A DNA stretch of 64,000 nt from Rhodococcus qingshengii. GTDB lineage: Bacteria > Actinomycetota > Actinomycetes > Mycobacteriales > Mycobacteriaceae. The notes under the pieces are model-generated. The model saw only the letters and a program-made list of their open reading frames with translations. It had not been told where the DNA came from and ran no database searches. Position 1 is the first letter of the stretch. Every line of letters begins with the position of its first letter. The translations under genes were made by a program, and so were the position numbers. This document shows, one piece after another, positions 24,087-32,357 of the stretch. The stretch spans positions 124,001-188,000 of the forward strand of contig NZ_JAJNCL010000005.1 of assembly GCF_021025955.1 (NCBI RefSeq), read 5' to 3'.

Positions 24087-25400
24087 TCAGGAAGCTGCTG
24101 CTGCCAAACCGGTTTCGAGGTCGGCGAGGATGTCGTCGATTCCTTCGATACCGACCGCGAGGCGGACGAGTCCCGGGGTGACGCCCGAAGCGAGCTGTTC
24201 CTCGGGGGTGAGCTGCGAGTGCGTCGTCGAGGCGGGGTGGATGACGAGTGAGCGAACGTCACCGATGTTGGCGACGTGGCTGTGCAGCGTCAGTGCGTTG
24301 ACGAACTTCTTGCCTGCATCGACTCCACCGGCGAGCTCGAACGCGACGATGGCGCCGGTTCCCTTGGGTGCCAGCTGCTTTCCGCGCTCGTGCCAGGGTG
24401 AGGATTCCAGTCCGGCGTACGCGACCGACGTGACTTCGGCGCGGCCCTCGAGGAATTTCGCGACCTTCTGGGCGTTGGACACGTGGCGCTCGATGCGCAG
24501 GCTCAAGGTTTCGATGCCCTGCGAGATGAGGAAGGCGTTGAACGGTGCGATGGCCGAGCCGAGATCGCGCAGAAGCTGAACGCGTGCTTTGAGGGCGTAG
24601 GCGGGTGCACCGAGATCGGCGAAGGTGACGCCGTGGTAGCTGGGATCCGGGGTGGTGAAGTTGGTGTGGCGACCCTGCGTCCAGTCGAAGGTGCCACCGT
24701 CGACGATGACGCCGGCGATCGCGGTGCCGTGTCCGCCAAGGTATTTGGTGGCGGAGTGGACGACGATGTCAGCGCCGTGCTTCAGCGGCTGAATGAGGTA
24801 AGGAGTTGCCACCGTGTTGTCCACGATCAGGGGGATGCCGTGCTCATGGGCGACTGCGCTGATGCCGGGGATGTCGAACACGTCGTTCTTGGGGTTGGAG
24901 ATGGTTTCGCCGTAGAACGCCTTCGTGTTCGGACGGATGGCTGCACGCCAGTGCTCGAGGTTGTCCGGGTCTTCGACGAAGTCGACGGTGATACCCAGCT
25001 TGGGCAGCGTGTAGTGGAAGAGGTTGTACGTGCCGCCGTACAGACGAGGGCTGGAGACGATGTGGTCGCCGGCCTCGGCAATGTTGAGGATCGCGAAGGT
25101 CTCGGCGGCCTGACCCGACGCAACCAGCAGAGCCGCGACCCCGCCTTCGAGGGCGGCGATGCGCTGCTCGACGGCATCCTGCGTCGGGTTCATGATGCGG
25201 GTGTAGATGTTGCCTGGCTCGGCGAGGCCGAAGAGCGCCGCCGCATGGTCGGTGCTGTCGAAGACATAGCTGGTGGTCTGGTAGATCGGAAGCGCCCGAG
25301 CGTTGGTCGCGCTGTCCGGGCCCTGTCCGGCGTGGACCTGCTTGGTTTCGAATGACCAATCGGCGGTCGGATCGGTGTCGACGGGGGTGTTCTCGCTCAT
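24087..25400 (-). CDS. metY: O-acetylhomoserine aminocarboxypropyltransferase / sulfhydrylase
   Basis: 437 residues, the length usual for MetY. It is a fold-type I PLP enzyme of the Cys/Met-metabolism family: LPIYQTTSYVFDST near the N terminus, YTRIMNPTQDAVEQRIAALE, VDNTVATPYLIQPL and the PLP lysine in VVHSATKYLGGHG (about 215). It makes homocysteine from O-acetylhomoserine and sulfide for methionine synthesis. The stop lies 9 bp from a strong terminator. It follows the OsmC-like gene by 37 bp and is probably cotranscribed, which suggests a link to sulfur supply or thiol stress. Confidence 0.93.
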   Translation of the reverse strand: MSENTPVDTDPTADWSFETKQVHAGQGPDSATNARALPIYQTTSYVFDSTDHAAALFGLAEPGNIYTRIMNPTQDAVEQRIAALEGGVAALLVASGQAAETFAILNIAEAGDHIVSSPRLYGGTYNLFHYTLPKLGITVDFVEDPDNLEHWRAAIRPNTKAFYGETISNPKNDVFDIPGISAVAHEHGIPLIVDNTVATPYLIQPLKHGADIVVHSATKYLGGHGTAIAGVIVDGGTFDWTQGRHTNFTTPDPSYHGVTFADLGAPAYALKARVQLLRDLGSAIAPFNAFLISQGIETLSLRIERHVSNAQKVAKFLEGRAEVTSVAYAGLESSPWHERGKQLAPKGTGAIVAFELAGGVDAGKKFVNALTLHSHVANIGDVRSLVIHPASTTHSQLTPEEQLASGVTPGLVRLAVGIEGIDDILADLETGLAAAAS

Positions 25401-25437
25401 GAATTCATACTCCGTGGTGAAGGTGGGTTGGTGCGGG

Positions 25438-25953
25438 TCAGGCGGTTTCGACGACTGTATGCACTGGGACGGGATTTCGGGTGAGATCGAGTACGGGGCA
25501 GTGGGCGTCGACCGCCTCCTGTAACTCCAGGTATCGCTCGCGAGTTTCCGGGCCGGTCAGGGTCACCACGACGCGGACCTCGGAGAAACCTGGGCGGACG
25601 GCGTCGTCGAAGCCGAAGAATCCACGAACGTCGAGGTCGCCTTCTGCCCTGGCCGAGATGTCGTCGAGCGCGATACCGAGCTTGTCCGCCCACACGCGGT
25701 AGGTAACCACCTGGCAGGAGAGCAGGGATGCGAGGTAGTACTCGACAGGATTGGCTGCGGTGTTCGCGCCGCCGAGGGCCGGCGGTTCGTCGACCTCGAC
25801 GCTGTACTTACCGAGAGAAATGGTGCTGGCAACGGCGTCGTGTGCCTGAGCGGAAGCCTTGAAGACGACGTGCGCTTTGCTTGTGTCCTTGTCGATGGCG
25901 TCGGCGTTGGCTGCTACGACGGAACTCAGGTGCGAGATGGAAGCGGTGGTCAT
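25438..25953 (-). CDS. OsmC-family protein
   Basis: 171 residues. The OsmC/Ohr fold shows ALGGANTAANPVEYYLASLLSC followed by VVTYRVWADKLGI, with the two conserved cysteines in LLSCQVV and AHCPVLD. These cysteines reduce organic hydroperoxides in Ohr/OsmC; in related proteins they serve other thiol chemistry. The gene precedes metY in a likely two-gene operon. It may detoxify peroxides or handle reactive sulfur species made alongside sulfide assimilation. The start ATG has AGGGGA about ten bases upstream. Confidence 0.85.
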   Translation of the reverse strand: MTTASISHLSSVVAANADAIDKDTSKAHVVFKASAQAHDAVASTISLGKYSVEVDEPPALGGANTAANPVEYYLASLLSCQVVTYRVWADKLGIALDDISARAEGDLDVRGFFGFDDAVRPGFSEVRVVVTLTGPETRERYLELQEAVDAHCPVLDLTRNPVPVHTVVETA

Positions 25954-25993
25954 GACAGGAATGTCCCCTGATCTGGGTGTACATACGAGAATC

Positions 25994-26038
25994 GACGTGA
26001 GCGGCGCTCACGTCATAGGTCCGATCAGTAGATCGGAC
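25994..26038. promoter_or_regulatory. Twin hairpins in the leader of the osmC-metY operon
   Basis: Two perfect hairpins lie close together: GACGTGAGC/GCTCACGTC at 25994-26014 with a 3-base loop, and GTCCGATC/GATCGGAC at 26019-26038 with a 4-base loop. They sit 41-85 bases upstream of the osmC start. They could be operators or part of a leader RNA. I could not match them to a known SAM riboswitch. Confidence 0.45.
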
Positions 26039-26194
26039 ACCCGGATGTACAGACGTGCGCAAAATCGACATGGCGTCGCCGCGTCAGCAGCGTGCCCGTC
26101 TCGTATGCGCCAATTCCCGTCACGGAAGAGACTGTAACCGGTTCACACCCTTTCCGACCAGCCCTATAGGAAATCTGTCTCGGATCGTGGTCGC

Positions 26195-26956
26195 TCATGC
26201 GGGCGGCAGTCCGCTCCATCGGGGTGTCCGACGACTGGCAAAGGCGTCGAGTCCTTCGGCGATGTCCGGGGAACGCAACACTGCTTCCTTGGCATCGTCG
26301 GTGACGTTCCATCCGACGGCATCGGCTTCGGCGTAGAGCGCGTCGATCGCCTTCAGGCTCAAGCTCACCGAGGTTGGGGAGGACTCGCAGATCTCGGCCG
26401 CCATCACCAACGCCTCGTCGAGTGCCTTTCCTGGCGCAGTGACTGCGTTGACGACGCCGAGGTCCCTGGCCCGTATGGGATCGAGTGTGCGGCCGGTGAT
26501 CAGTAGTTCGCGGGCGATGTTGATCGGAAGTGCCCGAGGCGCCCGAAAGAGTGCACCGGACGTCGCAACCAAACCGCGTTTGGTTTCGGGAAGGCCGAAT
26601 TGTGCTGTGGCAGAGGCGACGATGAGATCGCAGGCCAAAGCGATTTCGAAACCTCCACCCAGTGCGTATCCTTCGACGGCAGCAATCAGGGGCTTGTTCC
26701 GCTGACGCCGGATCACGCCGTACTCACCGCCGCGGGGCATACGAAGGTCGGCGCGTTCGCGGATATCGGTTCCGGCGCAAAAGATGTTGGGGGTTCCGGT
26801 GATGATGCCGACCCACAGGGATGGGTCGTCGTCGAGAAGGTTCAGTGCGTCTTCGATTCCCTCGGCAGTTTCGCGATTGATCGCGTTACGACGTTCTTCG
26901 CGTTCGATCCTGACGATGAGGACGCGGTCGTGGCGTTCGGTGGAAACAGTCGACAT
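26195..26956 (-). CDS. Enoyl-CoA hydratase/isomerase (crotonase) family
   Basis: 253 residues from MSTVSTERHDRVLIV; an alternative ATG 18 bp upstream (26974) would place a palindrome inside the gene. Crotonase signatures: NAINRETAEGI, GIITGTPNIFCAGTDI with the first oxyanion-hole residues, and AVEGYALGGGFEIALACDLI with the second. The usual catalytic Glu region reads LPETKRGLVATSGALFRAP. The fold hydrates or isomerises enoyl-CoA esters. No other beta-oxidation gene is immediately adjacent. It faces a TetR gene across 116 bp, which is its likely repressor. Confidence 0.85.
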   Translation of the reverse strand: MSTVSTERHDRVLIVRIEREERRNAINRETAEGIEDALNLLDDDPSLWVGIITGTPNIFCAGTDIRERADLRMPRGGEYGVIRRQRNKPLIAAVEGYALGGGFEIALACDLIVASATAQFGLPETKRGLVATSGALFRAPRALPINIARELLITGRTLDPIRARDLGVVNAVTAPGKALDEALVMAAEICESSPTSVSLSLKAIDALYAEADAVGWNVTDDAKEAVLRSPDIAEGLDAFASRRTPRWSGLPPA

Positions 26957-26959
26957 AAT

Positions 26960-26973
26960 TGGACTGTAGTCCA
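26960..26973. promoter_or_regulatory. Palindrome at the enoyl-CoA hydratase start
   Basis: TGGACTGTAGTCCA is a perfect 6-bp-arm palindrome with a 2-base centre, lying just upstream of the chosen start and beside the divergent TetR gene. It is a reasonable operator candidate, although short. Confidence 0.4.
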
Positions 26974-27072
26974 TCTATCGAAGGGGTGGTGCGTTACCTG
27001 ACGGGGCGGACGTTGGACACATTCCGGACTGTGGCGAAGACTGTGTGCTGAGGCGGAGAAAGGCAGGTCGAC

Positions 27073-27666
27073 GTGATTTCCAAACGAGAACAGAACAAGC
27101 GCGACACCAACGACAGGTTGCTCTCGGCTGCTCGAATTCTGTTCTCGGCGCAGGGTTTCGCCAGCACGACCGTCGACGACATCGCCGAGCGAGCCGAGGT
27201 GTCGCGAGCCACCTTCTTCAACTACTTCCAGGGCAAGGACTCGGTTCTCGAGGCGCTGCACAGTGATCATCTCGATCAGCTTGCGGCACTGGTGGATCAG
27301 CTCATGGAATCGCCGATGCCGACTTCTGATCGCATCTCCCGGATTTTTCAGGACTTTGCGCAGCAAGCGATCATGCATCCGCGCTATCTGCGCATGGTGA
27401 CTGCAGAACTCGAGCGCGACTTCGCCTCCTCTGGAGCGGGGGCGGCCCACGATCATCGGTTCCACGTGGAACTTCTGCGGATCGTCACTGCCGGTATCGA
27501 AGCCGGCGAAGTGAGATCGGACTACCCGCCGCTGTTTCTCGCGCAGATGATCGGTGGTACGTACGGAGCGTTGGTCCGCTTCTGGCGGCAAGACGCCGAT
27601 TACGACGTGGTCGGCGAATTCGATCGCGGAGCCAGGTACGTCGCGGAAGGCATCGCTGCTCGCTGA
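27073..27666 (+). CDS. TetR-family regulator
   Basis: 197 residues from GTG 27073, with GGAGAAAGG upstream. The N-terminal helix-turn-helix (about 10-57) reads SAARILFSAQGFASTTVDDI, then AERAEVSRATFFNYFQGKDSV, the standard TetR pattern. The ligand domain (about 70-190) has no recognised subfamily mark. It diverges from the enoyl-CoA hydratase gene and converges with a second TetR gene (stops 2 bp apart). It is probably a local repressor responding to an acyl-CoA or a xenobiotic. Confidence 0.88.
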   Translation: MISKREQNKRDTNDRLLSAARILFSAQGFASTTVDDIAERAEVSRATFFNYFQGKDSVLEALHSDHLDQLAALVDQLMESPMPTSDRISRIFQDFAQQAIMHPRYLRMVTAELERDFASSGAGAAHDHRFHVELLRIVTAGIEAGEVRSDYPPLFLAQMIGGTYGALVRFWRQDADYDVVGEFDRGARYVAEGIAAR

Positions 27667-27667
27667 T

Positions 27668-28354
27668 TCAGGGAGTGGACACGACCAGGGGCAGCATCTG
27701 CTGGACGCTCTCCGAAAGATAGTTTGCGGCAGTCTGATCGCCGGACAGATGGCGCAGCAGGCTCTGCTGGAACAGGCCGTCGAAGATCGCGTACATTGCC
27801 GGCGAGGTGACCGATGCCTCTACGTCGAGAAGCTCGGCGTAGCGAGAAACGATGCGCCAGATCATGTTTTCGAGACTCTCGTCGATCGCGGCCACGTCGC
27901 TTCGGAACGACTCCTCGAACATCGACTGCGCGCGCAGATCGTACCAGAGGCGGTGCATCGTCGGTTCTTCGATCATGGTCTCCGCCAGCAGCGCGCCGAA
28001 ACCGGTTTTCAGTTCCTCCGGCGTCTGAGCGGTGGCGACGATGCCGTCGTAGCGGGTGACGCAGCGCGCCTTGTAGTGGCGCACGCAGTGGGTGATCAGG
28101 TCGACTTTGTCGCTGAAGTAGTAGTGCAGAACGCCGTGTGAGAACTCCGAATTCTGGGCGATTTCGCGCAGGCTCGTGCGTGCGTAACCCAGTTCGGCCA
28201 GCGTTTGCAGTGCAGCCTCGGCCAGTTGATCGCGTCGCTCGGAGAACTTGTCGACCTGGCGACGTGACACCTTGTCGGCGTTGGACCGCTTCTCCGAAGA
28301 AGCAGGAACCGCCTTTTTTCCTGCCCCGCTTGGCTTCTCGACTGTCGTGGTCAC
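27668..28354 (-). CDS. TetR-family regulator of the downstream SDR/FadD operon
   Basis: 228 residues if started at GTG 28354 (VTTTVEKPSGAG), which has AGGACG upstream; a GTG at 28393 would add 13 residues. A basic, lysine-rich leader (about 1-35) precedes the helix-turn-helix LAELGYARTSLREIAQNSEF, then SHGVLHYYFSDKVDL. The ligand-binding domain (about 85-220) resembles TetR_C-type pockets. It faces the SDR/saccharopine-like/acyl-CoA synthetase operon across a region with a perfect palindrome at 28446-28469, which it very likely binds. Confidence 0.87.
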   Translation of the reverse strand: MTTTVEKPSGAGKKAVPASSEKRSNADKVSRRQVDKFSERRDQLAEAALQTLAELGYARTSLREIAQNSEFSHGVLHYYFSDKVDLITHCVRHYKARCVTRYDGIVATAQTPEELKTGFGALLAETMIEEPTMHRLWYDLRAQSMFEESFRSDVAAIDESLENMIWRIVSRYAELLDVEASVTSPAMYAIFDGLFQQSLLRHLSGDQTAANYLSESVQQMLPLVVSTP

Positions 28355-28445
28355 GATGGCACGTCCTGTTCCCTGCGGTTTCCACAGCGGCACGATCGCC
28401 GCGTCCGAATCAGTGTAACCCTTAGTCTTTGACGAGCGTGTAACA

Positions 28446-28469
28446 AAATCTTGACAGTCGTCAAGATTT
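28446..28469. promoter_or_regulatory. Perfect 10-bp-arm operator in a TetR/SDR divergent promoter
   Basis: AAATCTTGAC (28446-28455), AGTC spacer, GTCAAGATTT (28460-28469): a perfect inverted repeat. A second, weaker half repeat TCTTGAC begins at 28471 and includes TTGACA at 28473-28478, a good -35 for the rightward operon. Repressor bound here would block the SDR promoter. Confidence 0.75.
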
Positions 28470-28577
28470 CTCTTGACACTCGTACAAAGTTGAATACTCT
28501 GTGACTCACACCACTTGGCAGCGTCGCTGTGAACGGTGGCATCGCGAGAGTCGTTTCAGTCATGGAGGCAGTCGAAA

Positions 28578-29381
28578 ATGAGCGTGTTTGATCTCGATGG
28601 ACGAAAAGCACTGGTCACAGGTGGTGCCAAGGGGCTCGGAGCCGGAATGGCTGAGGCGTTGGCGAAGGCGGGAGCGTCAGTGATGATCGGCGACGTTCTC
28701 GAAGACGAAGGTCGTGCCACCGCAGAGGCTGTTGGTTCGGGCGGAGTCAAGACCGGCTTCGTAAAGCTGGACGTCACCGACGACGCGAACTGGGCAGAGG
28801 CGGTTGCTGCCACCGCGGCGGCTCTCGGCGGCTTCGACATCCTCGTCAACAACGCCGGCATAGAGATTTCCTCGCTGGTGGTCGACCTCGATCCAGGCGA
28901 CATCCGACGCATGTGTGAGGTCAACATCCTCGGAACGGCGCTCGGAACCAAACACGGACTGCGCAGCATGCGTCCGGGCGGAGTAGCCGGCACCGGCGGT
29001 TCCATCATCAACATCTCCTCGGTCGCCGCAACCATTCCCTTTCCCGGCATCAGCGGGTACTCCGCGACCAAGTCCGCGGTCGATCGATTCACCAGGGTTG
29101 CCGCCGCCGAGTCGGGCAAGCTCGGCTACGGAGTCCGCGTCAACTGCATCTACCCGGGCCTCGTAGCCACCGAGATGGGGCTCGGACTCGCGGCGGACAT
29201 GGAGAAGCTCGGCCTCTGGCCCAGTGCCGAAGCAGCGGTCGGTGACGTCATCGGTCTCACCCCGCTCGGCCGTCTCGGTGAAGTGAACGACATGGCGGAC
29301 GCCGTCGTGTTCTTGTCTTCCGACGCCGCACGATTCATCACCGGTATCGGCCTCCCGGTCGACGGTGGCATGGGCATGTAA
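28578..29381 (+). CDS. Short-chain dehydrogenase (3-alpha/20-beta-hydroxysteroid dehydrogenase-like)
   Basis: 267 residues from MSVFDLDGRKALVTGG, with GGAGGCAG upstream. SDR landmarks: TGGAKGLGAGMAEAL, the acidic GDVLED after strand 2 (NAD preference), LVNNAGIE, the catalytic Ser in IINISSVAA, YSATKSAVDRF and the VNCIYPGLVATEM turn. It resembles the hydroxysteroid dehydrogenase-like SDRs common in Rhodococcus catabolic operons. It is the first gene of an operon with a saccharopine-dehydrogenase-like protein and an acyl-CoA synthetase, controlled by the facing TetR. The substrate is probably an alicyclic alcohol, but this is inference. Confidence 0.87.
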   Translation: MSVFDLDGRKALVTGGAKGLGAGMAEALAKAGASVMIGDVLEDEGRATAEAVGSGGVKTGFVKLDVTDDANWAEAVAATAAALGGFDILVNNAGIEISSLVVDLDPGDIRRMCEVNILGTALGTKHGLRSMRPGGVAGTGGSIINISSVAATIPFPGISGYSATKSAVDRFTRVAAAESGKLGYGVRVNCIYPGLVATEMGLGLAADMEKLGLWPSAEAAVGDVIGLTPLGRLGEVNDMADAVVFLSSDAARFITGIGLPVDGGMGM

Positions 29382-29436
29382 CTCGCCCCCAATTCGTACC
29401 TATCCCCTTCTCTCGTCTTCGAAAGGTTCCACGAAC

Positions 29437-30558
29437 ATGTCCGAAAAGAAGCCAGTCATCGTCTACGGCGTCTCCGGGTACACCGGCCGTCTGGTGTGCG
29501 AATACCTGCGCGAGTTCAACATCCCGTTCATCGCGGCGGGCCGCAACGCAGCTCGCATTCAAGAGGTCCTCGACAAGATCCCCGGTTTGGGCACCGTCGA
29601 TCACGAGGTTGTCGAGGTCGAGCACACGGTCGAGGCGCTCACTGAACTGTTCACCGGTGCACAGGTTGTCAGTAACATGGTCGGGCCGTTCATCAAGCTC
29701 GGCGGCACCGTCGTCGAAGCCGCGTTGAATGCCGGTTGCCACTACATGGACACCACCGGTGAGCAGGACTGGGTACTCGACGTCCAGGAGAAGTTCAGCG
29801 ACAAGTACCAGGAGAAGGGCCTGCTTCTCTCGCCCGGCATCGCGCAGATGTACACCACCGGTGAGATAGCGGCCAACATCGCATTGGAAACGCCGGGCCT
29901 CGATACGCTCGACATCCTGGTGCTGTGGAAGGGATTCCCCACTTACGCGTCCACTCAGACGATCTTCACCATCCTCAAGGCGAACTGGTACTACCTCGAA
30001 CAGAACAAGTACGTGCAGTGGGCGCCCGGTCAGACTTTCGACGTCGTCGTTCCCGGCCAGCACGAAACCGCGCTGGCATTGCCGTGGGGCGGAACGTGTC
30101 ACCCGGTGTGGTTCAAGAACGATCCGCGAGTTTCCAACGTCAAGGCTGCGGGCGGTGTCTTCGATCGCACCGTGATGGAAGGTGTTGTCGCGACACAGAA
30201 GATCGTGGAGGAGCAGATCAAGACCCTGCCCGCCGACGAGCAGGAAGCCGCCCTGGCCGAGATCGCCGGTTCGGTGCAGGCAGGTATGCCGCCTCGTGAG
30301 AATCCGCGTATCAACACCTCACTGGACTCTGTCTACGCGTCGGGCCCGCTCGGTCGCTCACACGTCGTGATCCACGGAAACTGCAACTACAAGCAGACGG
30401 GCCTCCTGCACGCATATGCAGCGCATTCGCTGCTTCAGCAGGCGCCGAAGCGGACCGGGCTCGCCTCGGCTTGCCAGGCGTTCGGCCATCGCGAACTGCT
30501 CGGCGCGCTACGCAGTTTCGGGCTGGCTCTGGAGCCGGATGTAACCATCAACGCCTAG
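29437..30558 (+). CDS. Saccharopine dehydrogenase-like NADP-binding protein
   Basis: 373 residues from MSEKKPVIVYGVSG, with GAAAGG upstream. The N-terminal Rossmann motif VYGVSGYTGRLVCEYL is of the saccharopine-dehydrogenase NADP-binding type. The partner segment MVGPFIKLGGTVVEAALNAG with GCHYMDTTGE matches trans-acting enoyl reductase-like relatives in mycobacteria. The rest of the sequence gives no clear catalytic clue. It lies between an SDR and an acyl-CoA synthetase in one operon, so it may reduce or oxidise an intermediate rather than act in lysine metabolism. Confidence 0.78.
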   Translation: MSEKKPVIVYGVSGYTGRLVCEYLREFNIPFIAAGRNAARIQEVLDKIPGLGTVDHEVVEVEHTVEALTELFTGAQVVSNMVGPFIKLGGTVVEAALNAGCHYMDTTGEQDWVLDVQEKFSDKYQEKGLLLSPGIAQMYTTGEIAANIALETPGLDTLDILVLWKGFPTYASTQTIFTILKANWYYLEQNKYVQWAPGQTFDVVVPGQHETALALPWGGTCHPVWFKNDPRVSNVKAAGGVFDRTVMEGVVATQKIVEEQIKTLPADEQEAALAEIAGSVQAGMPPRENPRINTSLDSVYASGPLGRSHVVIHGNCNYKQTGLLHAYAAHSLLQQAPKRTGLASACQAFGHRELLGALRSFGLALEPDVTINA

Positions 30559-30631
30559 TTCGTCGCCCTCGTCATCATGTTCACGGCTCCCGGCGTGCAT
30601 CGCGCCGGGAGCCCCGCCCTGGAGGCTCCCC

Positions 30632-32152
30632 ATGCGTTTGACCGACTATCTCGACAAGGGAGCCTCTCTTGGTTCCACCGCACCGTGTTTGACGATGGGG
30701 GAGCGCACTCTCACCTACAGCGAGGTGCAACAGTTCAGCCGACGCTTCGCAGCGTCGCTCGCGGCTTCGGGCATCGCGGCGGGCGAGAAGGTCGCGATTC
30801 TGTCCGGCAATGACCCGATCTCGTTCTCCTGCGTATTCGGTATCAGTAGGGCTGGCGCGGTCTGGTGCCCGATCAACCCTCGCAACGAAGCTGCGGAAAA
30901 CCGAGACCTGTTGGACCTGTTCGATTGTCGCGCTCTCTTCTTCCAGAAGTGCTATGCGCCGCTCGTCGACCAGATCAAGGATGCGCTTCCCCAGCTGGTG
31001 ACGCTCGTCTGTATCGACGGCGAATGGGATTCAGCTCAGTCCCTCGAACGCTGGCTCGGTGAACAAGAACTCGATGTCGTTGCACCCGATGATGTCACGA
31101 TGCTGGTCGGTACCGGTGGAACAACTGGTCGGCCCAAGGGAGTGATGTTGACCGGGCACAACATCGAGACGATGACGGCCATCACGTTGATGAGCTATCC
31201 GTTCGAGGGACGCCCGGTGTATCTGGCGTTGGCGCCGTTGACTCACGCCGCCGGTGTTCTGTGCTTCCCGATCATGGCCCTCGGCGGCGAAGTGGTGATC
31301 ATGCCAAAGCCCGATCTCGGGTACTTCCTCGCGAACATTCAGAAGCACAGGGTGACTCACACCTTCCTGCCGCCGACGCTGATCTACATGTTGCTCGAGC
31401 ACGAGGACCTCGCGGTAACGGATCGTAGCTCGCTGCAGTGTTTTTGGTACGGCGCGGCACCGATCTCCCCGACCAGGCTAGAGGAGGCGATCGACAAGAT
31501 CGGACCGGTCATGGCTCAGCTGTTCGGGCAGAGTGAAGCCCCCATGATGATCTCGACGATGTCACCGAAGGAGCACTTCGGCCCGGACGGCACTGTCGCA
31601 ACGCCGCGACTTTCCTCGGCCGGTCGACCGTCGCCATTGGTGACCGTGGGGATCATGGACGACAAAGGCGCACTGCTCGACCGCGGTGAGCGTGGTGAGG
31701 TGGTGATCCGCAGTTCGTTGGTGATGGCAGGCTATTACAAGAACCCCGACGCGACCGCGGAAGCGTCAGCCCACGGCTGGCATCACACCGGCGACATCGG
31801 GTACCTGGACGAGGACAATTTCCTGTTCATCGTCGATCGTGCGAAAGACATGATCATCACGGGCGGTTTCAACGTCTATTCGGTCGAGGTGGAGCAGGCG
31901 CTCATGGCGTATCCGGGGATCCAGGACTGCGGAGTGATCGGGTTGCCGGACGACAAGTGGGGCGAACGCGTTGTGGCAGTGGTGCAGCCACACCTCGGCG
32001 CCGACATCGACGGCGCCGAGGTGATGGCCTTCGTGAAGACTCGCATCGGAAGTGTGAAGACTCCGAAGCAAGTCATCGTCTGGGACGATCTACCTCGCTC
32101 CAAGGTCGGCAAAGTTCTCAAGAACGAGATCAAGAGCGAGCTGGCTGGTTGA
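30632..32152 (+). CDS. Acyl-CoA synthetase (AMP-forming)
   Basis: 506 residues. ANL-superfamily signatures: the P-loop MLVGTGGTTGRPKGVML (about 155-171), FWYGAAPISP, LFGQSEAPMM, the hinge region FLFIVDRAKDMIITGGFNVY, EVEQALMAYPGIQDCGVIG, and the catalytic lysine in PRSKVGKVLKNEI at the C terminus. It activates a fatty or aromatic acid to the CoA thioester. It ends the SDR/saccharopine-like operon and is followed by a strong terminator. The start ATG has GGAGGC upstream (30625-30630). Confidence 0.9.
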   Translation: MRLTDYLDKGASLGSTAPCLTMGERTLTYSEVQQFSRRFAASLAASGIAAGEKVAILSGNDPISFSCVFGISRAGAVWCPINPRNEAAENRDLLDLFDCRALFFQKCYAPLVDQIKDALPQLVTLVCIDGEWDSAQSLERWLGEQELDVVAPDDVTMLVGTGGTTGRPKGVMLTGHNIETMTAITLMSYPFEGRPVYLALAPLTHAAGVLCFPIMALGGEVVIMPKPDLGYFLANIQKHRVTHTFLPPTLIYMLLEHEDLAVTDRSSLQCFWYGAAPISPTRLEEAIDKIGPVMAQLFGQSEAPMMISTMSPKEHFGPDGTVATPRLSSAGRPSPLVTVGIMDDKGALLDRGERGEVVIRSSLVMAGYYKNPDATAEASAHGWHHTGDIGYLDEDNFLFIVDRAKDMIITGGFNVYSVEVEQALMAYPGIQDCGVIGLPDDKWGERVVAVVQPHLGADIDGAEVMAFVKTRIGSVKTPKQVIVWDDLPRSKVGKVLKNEIKSELAG

Positions 32153-32181
32153 ATCCCCTCGGGGTGCCTATGTTTCACCGC

Positions 32182-32221
32182 GCGGAGTGCCTGTCGAAAC
32201 CGACAGGCACTCCGCTTTCTT
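32182..32221 (+). terminator. Intrinsic terminator after the acyl-CoA synthetase
   Basis: A perfect 15-bp stem (32182-32196 with 32201-32215) and an AAAC loop, followed by TTTCTT. It ends the operon before the MFS gene. Confidence 0.9.
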
Positions 32222-32357
32222 GTCACCCCGGCTGGTCGATGGCTCACGAATCGAGTACCGATCATCGGGAATCGTGTCTGTGAAGTTCGAATCGCGACCC
32301 GCATCGTCTCTGTGTCAGCCATCACAATGATGTGTTCGAATGAGTACGAGGTGAATC

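Noticed and set aside
25954-26194. SAM-type riboswitch upstream of metY
   Set aside because: The conserved cores of SAM-I or SAM-IV that I know are not visible; only two simple hairpins are.
30632-32152. Assigning the acyl-CoA synthetase to a named fadD gene
   Set aside because: AMP-forming synthetases are too similar to name without alignment; only the family is supported.
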